Source: Anthoceros angustus
Taxonomy: Eukaryota; Streptophyta; Anthocerotopsida; Anthocerotales; Anthocerotaceae
Direction of reading: 5' to 3'
Assembly (NCBI GenBank): GCA_010909165.1
Contig: MU008158.1
Span: 1,203,478-1,267,477, forward strand
DNA length: 64,000 nucleotides
A program made the translations under genes and the position numbers. The notes beneath the pieces are model-generated. The model was not told the origin of the DNA and did not search any database. It saw only the letters and a program-made list of their open reading frames with translations. This document shows, in pieces, positions 59,094 to 64,000 of the stretch (positions within the stretch are counted from its first letter, which is position 1; each line of letters opens with the position of its first letter).

Positions 59094-62000
59094 CGACAGG
59101 GACAGCCCCGCACCGTGTTTGCGCGCATGGTTAGCTTTGGCACAGGACTTGACGAATTTGTCAAAGTCCTCAGCCATTGCCCCGTACGTTTCTAGTGCAA
59201 GCGGAATAAAGAGGTGGCCTGCTTGCATCCTGCTATATTTGCGGACCTTGAGAGCCGCTACTCCAGCAGCAGCCCAACCTGGACGGTTAGTGATGACCTA
59301 AGATGGTGTCTCGTGTAGAATCGGTAACCACCACATCTGCCACCGAAACCTGGTTGCCACGGACAAGGTATGTGTCACTGTTAAACATCCAGACGGAGAG
59401 TATACACCTGCTCCCTCCAGCCATGTAGCCACTTTCGCGAGCGATGGCGAACATGACATCGCGGATGGCGTCGTGAGTGGCAATGCGATGACCCCCGTAG
59501 GGACAACGAGCAAGGTGTTCCCCAGAATCATCGAGGGCAGAGCCGCACTCGCAAGTAAGGAGCGAAGAAGCCACATGCTGGAGCAGGCCAAGACGAAATC
59601 GCATCGCACTAGTGAAGGTGGTTGGTGCGATGTGAAGACCTCATATGCATGGGCAGGTCAGTAGCCAAGCACCTGCGCCCTTCCCAGAACAAGAGCGAAG
59701 CTGCGCTCTTCTAGACTTGGGGATGCAGGGGTCCTGGAGAACAGATTGGAAAGCCAGGCCGAGCTGCTTCTCAAGCAGGGATGCCTGCAACCCCCTGAAA
59801 CCATCAGTAATAAATGTCTAGAAAGGAGGGAAGTCTTTCCGAGCATCCACTGATAACATGTCCCTAGCTTGCCTCAAGTACATTTAGAGAGAGAAGGTTC
59901 CCTCCTCCACACCTAATACGAGATCCTCTAGAAAGAGCCTGTCATGGAGGATGAATCGAGAAGCCAAAGCAGGGGCAGAGAGGGCCCAACTGCCCAAGAA
60001 AGCCGCCGGGGAAGAGACCTCCAGTGAGTAGACTGCCTCCAAATTGCATGTAGGACGCTTGCTGGCTAGATCGCCCACAGGGCACTCAAAAGCCCCTGAG
60101 CCCAGGATGTCCCCAAGAGTATTTATAATCTTCCTATCAAACCGCCACAACCGGGACAAAAGGGTCGGGGACGGAGGCAGCGTACGGATGAGGTAACTAG
60201 GGCGCCTAGCAAAACAGGAGGAAAGAATTCCAAAGGCCACCTGTGTATCCTCCAGCAAAAGGAGGTCCTCGAGCAAATCGTCAATCGGCAATCCCAAAGC
60301 CGGAGCAATCTCCCTAACAAGAAACTGCAAAGTAGGTAGAATCCCCGACGGAGACCAGATGCGGCACTTGGACAGCTTGACCTTCAAGCCCACCAAAGAA
60401 AGCTCATGAGAGAAGAGGTAAAGGCCTCCTTGACTTTGTCCCCAGGCCCAAGGATGTGAGAATAGTCTGCCAGCGAAGGGAAGACATAGTCGCGTGCTGA
60501 GAAGGCGGCCCTAGATAGGGCCCTATAGTGAGCAATGGCGAAGAGAGCACCACCCAGGGGGTCGCCTTGCCTGGTACCTGTGGCCGATTCCAAGACTGAG
60601 ACAGCAAACCCTGAAGAGACGTTCTTTGTGCTGGTAGTAGAGGTTGGAGGACCTCCCGTAGAAGCACCAGACAAAAGGTATAAGGCTCCCCTGGACGCCG
60701 CCAGCATCCCTAAGTTCCTCGAAGATGACGCTCCTAGATATGGTATTAAAGGCGTTCTCGACATCAACCTGTAAGACCACCCACTCCGGATGGGTATCAA
60801 GGCATGCCTTCACTCCAAACACCATAGACTTACAGCCCCCGGAGTGGCAATGCCAAATTGAAGGGGGTTGAGGTGTTGCTAGAGAAGGGAGCGGCACTGA
60901 AGGGCAAAAGTGTGGCTGAGTAGCCGCATGAAGGCTTCCCCGACTGCGAGTGGGCGCACGCCTGACGTGTGCTTGTCCATAGCGACAAGCCTGCTAGCTG
61001 CAAGAACATGGGAAATCCGGTGAGGCGTTTCACCCCGAGCCTCCGCAACGGCCAGAGAAAAGAGCTCTGGGAAACCACTAGATGGATCTTCGGGGAGAAA
61101 AAGGTCCCTGAGTTGTTCAAACACCATTTCTGACAACCCGGCAGATGAAAGACGTGGGGCCGTAGAGAGTGCCAGAGCAAAAGCTGCTCGATCCAGAGAG
61201 AAGGGATCCTTCGGGACATAGTTGGATATGTCCGGGGGATGGCATCCTTGGGTGTTGGATGGAGGGCACGGAGGGCAACAATGGTCTCTTCAGAAGCGGG
61301 GGCCATAGGGAGGGGTCGAAGAGCCTTGGCAGCGTGAGCATATTCACCTACCTAACCAAGCAACTTGCAACGGCGCAGGTTTGTTGCATTATCCGGGACC
61401 TGTTCCAAGTGCTGTGCGGATTCCGCCCGAACCTTGGCAGCATGCAAAGCCTCCTCCTAGAGGGATGCCTAGTCACCATCGCGAAAGCGCCGAAGACGGC
61501 TAGCAACTTCCCGATGCCCAGAAACCCTACCCCTAGTACACCAAAGGCACCACCGGGGGAGAAGCAGGAGAAGGCACTAAGCTAGCTCGTCCTGGGGATC
61601 GAGCGCTAGGCAATCCAAGGGAAGACGGAACGCCAAACGGGCATCATAATGAAGGTGGCGGGGAAGCCTGCGGAAGATGCACGGGCATGGAAAGTGGGTT
61701 TCAAACATCCCAAGGATGTGATCCAGCTGACCCCGCAACCATTCCCAGGAAGAGAGAGGCACCCCAGGGAGGACGATACTGGATGCCGGAGCCTGGAGGT
61801 CGCAATGTGCACAGTAGTCTGGTCGAAATCTTTATGCATGTGCCCAATGTGGGTTTTCACCCCCTTGACACCGCAGCAGAGTTGAGCACAGACAGGACAC
61901 GGAGTGTTCTTGACAGTCATAGAAGGTGTAGACCGTGCCATTGGGTAGGGTACTAAAAGAGCCCGCAAACGCCAGTGGGAGGGTGACAGGGCCGAGGAGG

Positions 62001-62216
62001 TACTGGGGATTGGGGACAAAATGACCCCAGTCTTTACCGGATATACGGAGTGTGAGTTCGTATTGCGAACCCCAAAAGGCCGGCCAAAGAGCCCTGCCTA
62101 GAGGGACTGCAACCCACATAACCACTGCCGACCCACCAAACTAGCGCCCGCACCTGCAACTCGCAACCAAAAGCTGGGGTAGGAAATTCATCAGCTACCG
62201 AAAAGAAACTCAACAA
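58852..62216 (-). mobile_element. LINE-type (non-LTR) retrotransposon, decayed
   Basis: Read right to left. Near 61880-61815 a C2H2 finger, CPVCAQLCCGVKGVKTHIGHMH. Reverse transcriptase starts near 61020 with RLVAMDKHTSGVRPLAVGE, then QVDVENAFN (first catalytic Asp) near 60770, TRQGDPLGG near 60570, LADYSHILG near 60460 and VGLKVKLSKCRIW near 60390. A C-terminal Cys/His motif (CGSALDDSGEHLARCP) lies near 59540, with HDAIRD after it. The last part, QRVSIALQRALSMAILH, reaches about 59000. The 3' tail ends CACCTCAATAAAAATC at about 58852. Several frameshifts separate these blocks. The Asp pair normally seen as ADD reads ADY, so this copy cannot work as is. The 5' end is not resolved. A C2H2 finger upstream of this kind of RT is seen in elements of non-seed plants. 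Confidence 0.88.
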
Positions 62217-62750
62217 AATCCTCTCTGAGTCACGTCGCCAGCCCGTATGTACCTTAGTGTCTTCCCCTTGATACTTAAATCCTCCATGAGCGACCGAACA
62301 CCTTTCACCTTTCTACCTTGTTTCATCAGTGCCATTACTCAGGACCGGCTTGCGCTGACCCTGGTAACGGCGCATGCGCATGATCATGTACAGTCTGTAA
62401 GAATGTTTCTACCGACTGACCCATCCCGGGCATTTCTTGTAAACTAGGACTTGAAAACAGAAAATGGAGTGAAGTTGGCACGCTGTTGAGAGTCATCTTG
62501 AACCCCCAACTACGGCATGGACATGGAAGCATTTCAATCTAGTTATCCGGCGTACAAAATAATAGCCAGAGCACAGCTAGCAAGCAAACAGGAGAATTCA
62601 AAGCAGGGAAATAGAATAGAAGCTTCGCCATCCGGTTATCTGGCGTACAAAACAAGAGCCAGAGCACAGCCAGCAAGCAGGAGTTGGACATGGAATTCAA
62701 AGGGATGGAAAGGAGAGTGATTCACTGCAGCCGGGGCGCGAAAGCATGCG
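62217..62750. other. Spacer and 3' flank of the carrier gene, with a direct repeat
   Basis: At 62533-62690 a segment of about 95 bp containing TAGTTATCCGGCGTACAAAA and AGCCAGAGCACAGC occurs twice in tandem. No coding signal. Confidence 0.6.
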
Positions 62751-63924
62751 TCACATGAAGGCGCCTTCCAGCTTCTCGCATTTCTCCCGCGTCGGAATGG
62801 CAACTGGAGCCTTGAGGATGGTGGGAGCTGGCGGCGCCTGTGCTAGCAAGCGCAATCCCAGCTCGTAAGCAGAGAAAATAGCAGCATTCACAAGGTAGGC
62901 TCGCGCCACGGCCGTCCCTAGCCCTCGGAAAAGAACCGAGTACCCTTCCTCCCGCACGCTCTTCGCGGCGCAGTCCAGAGTGCCTGCATATCGGAGAATG
63001 GCAGGAGTCTGGCCCTGTATCCTGGACTTGATCACGTCCAGCGGGTAGCAGCACACCCAGCTCAACACTCCCGCAATGCCGCCCGCGTTCAGCACCGTCA
63101 TCAGGCTCTCCTTCCCCTCCTTCCTGCACCCCGGCGACAACGTATCGCAGATGTAATCGTACGTGACGAAGTAGACGGCGTGGCTGGGAGCGTCCCGCAA
63201 CAGAGTGATGGTGAAGCCGCGGTACAATCCCCGCAATCCTTCCACCCGCACAATGCTCTGCGCAAGCGCAAGCGAACCCCGTCGAGAATTTTCTGCCAGC
63301 CTGAAGCCGGTGGACAATCTTGAATCTACTTGGAGCTGCCGCCGAATTTTCATCAGATCCACCGGCGTCAGCACCGTGGTCTGAAACGCCCCCGCCCCGG
63401 CCCCGGCCAGGGCTACCTTAGCGTACGGCAATGGCTCGTCTGATCCCGGGTTCGAGAGCGCGTCCTTGAGAAGTGCGTATGCTTGGAAGGTGACCGCATT
63501 CTGCAGTTACATAACACAGCCATTAGCCGCGCTTCTCAACCCTGCAACCTGAAGAATTTAGTTGCATGGCTATAGCTGGTGGATATTTTTTCACCTGGAT
63601 AGCAATGGAAGCGAGGGGCGTGCCCATGCCCTTGAACAGGGCGAAGCTGCCTTCGGACGCCACCATTTTTCGCGCCACGGCCATGGCGGAAACAGCCTCA
63701 GGCGCAGCGAAGCGCTGTGGCTTCTGCAACCGGATCCTCACCGTGTCCAAGGGATGGCCGCACACAACGCCTGCCACTCCCCCCATGGCGCCAGCAAGAA
63801 ACTCCTTCCCCCATGCTCCCAACACGAATCCCCCCTCCTTCTCCTTTCTGGACTCCATGATCTCCGAGTTCTGGTATAATGCAGGGTGAAGGCTGTCGAG
63901 GAACGTCCGACACAGGCCTAGCAT
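62751..63924 (-). CDS. BAC2: Mitochondrial basic amino acid carrier (BAC2-like)
   Basis: Two exons on the minus strand, 63924-63595 and 63500-62751, joined in phase 0 at AIQ/NAV. The product is 359 residues from the first Met, or 337 from the Met at 63858 (MESRKEKE), which fits the family length better. Three mitochondrial-carrier repeats are present, with signatures HPLDTVRIRLQ, TPVDLMKIRRQLQ and YPLDVIKSRIQ. Family-specific stretches include WGKEFLAGAMGGVAG, LYRGFTITLLRDAPSHA, SPGCRKEGKESL and FRGLGTAVARAYLVN, close to Arabidopsis BAC2. BAC2 moves arginine, ornithine, lysine and related amino acids across the inner mitochondrial membrane and is stress-induced in seed plants. Orthology is likely but from memory. 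Confidence 0.92.
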
Positions 63925-64000
63925 TTGTCAGGTCTGCTCTGGACTGCGACAATGCAGAGTCTGGGGCGGGGAGGGGATCCGGAGCTGAGGCCTCGATGGA

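Overview
The window is nuclear DNA of a land plant, most likely a non-seed lineage such as a bryophyte or lycophyte. The evidence is a set of intron-bearing plant genes (U2AF65-like factor, ATRX remodeller with an ADD domain, ARM-repeat U-box E3, COR413, BAC2-type carrier, bromodomain/NET factor of the GTE class) set among Ty1/copia, CACTA and LINE-type elements. Introns are short, mostly 90-180 nt. The lineage call is inference; the plant call is secure. No tRNA, rRNA, CRISPR array or organelle segment was seen.

Layout. 1-6515: a decayed Ty1/copia element on the + strand, split by a 3.5-kb non-autonomous CACTA transposon (916-4421) whose ends are flanked by the 3-bp duplication CCA. The copia 3' LTR region carries, or is followed by, a tail also found at the 3' end of a LINE about 52 kb away. 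6800-7270: small tandem repeats. 7980-11200: bromodomain/NET gene (-) with a duplicated C-terminal tail downstream. 11400-18000: repeat-rich, AT-rich intergenic DNA including a 1.05-kb tandem duplication. 18180-22200: a multi-exon + strand gene ending in a DUF1639-like motif. 22766-27684: a U2AF65-like gene (-) with an unusually long acidic/RS amino terminus containing three tandem repeats of about 56 residues. 28000-33380: repeats, including a 56-bp minisatellite and copies of a segment that also lies just upstream of the next gene. 33500-42669: ATRX-like chromatin remodeller (+) ending in a long Gln/Ala/His tail.

42670-46114: simple-sequence-rich spacer and leader. 46115-48354: U-box/ARM E3 ligase (+), four exons, one apparent GC-AG intron. 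50436-51634: zinc alcohol dehydrogenase (-) whose frame is broken in about six places. 52335-52946: COR413 (-). 53650-54300: an intronless six-helix membrane protein (+) with the signature of the bacterial SdpI family, the most unexpected gene here. 54903-59093: two tandem 2.1-kb copies of a small NTF2-like gene; each unit also carries the 3' end of a LINE, and copy 1 has a frameshift. 58850-62216: the remainder of that LINE (-), with a C2H2 finger, reverse transcriptase and a C-terminal Cys/His motif. 62751-63924: BAC2-type mitochondrial carrier (-).

The host genes are ordinary nuclear housekeeping and stress genes with no evident pathway link: chromatin (GTE, ATRX), splicing (U2AF65-like), ubiquitin transfer (PUB), and membrane or stress functions (COR413, carrier, SdpI-like). 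I see no multi-gene system. The strongest leads are the SdpI-like gene, the upstream ATRX segment found inside a repeat block, the 3' tail shared by the copia region and the LINE, and the LINE-containing tandem gene duplication.
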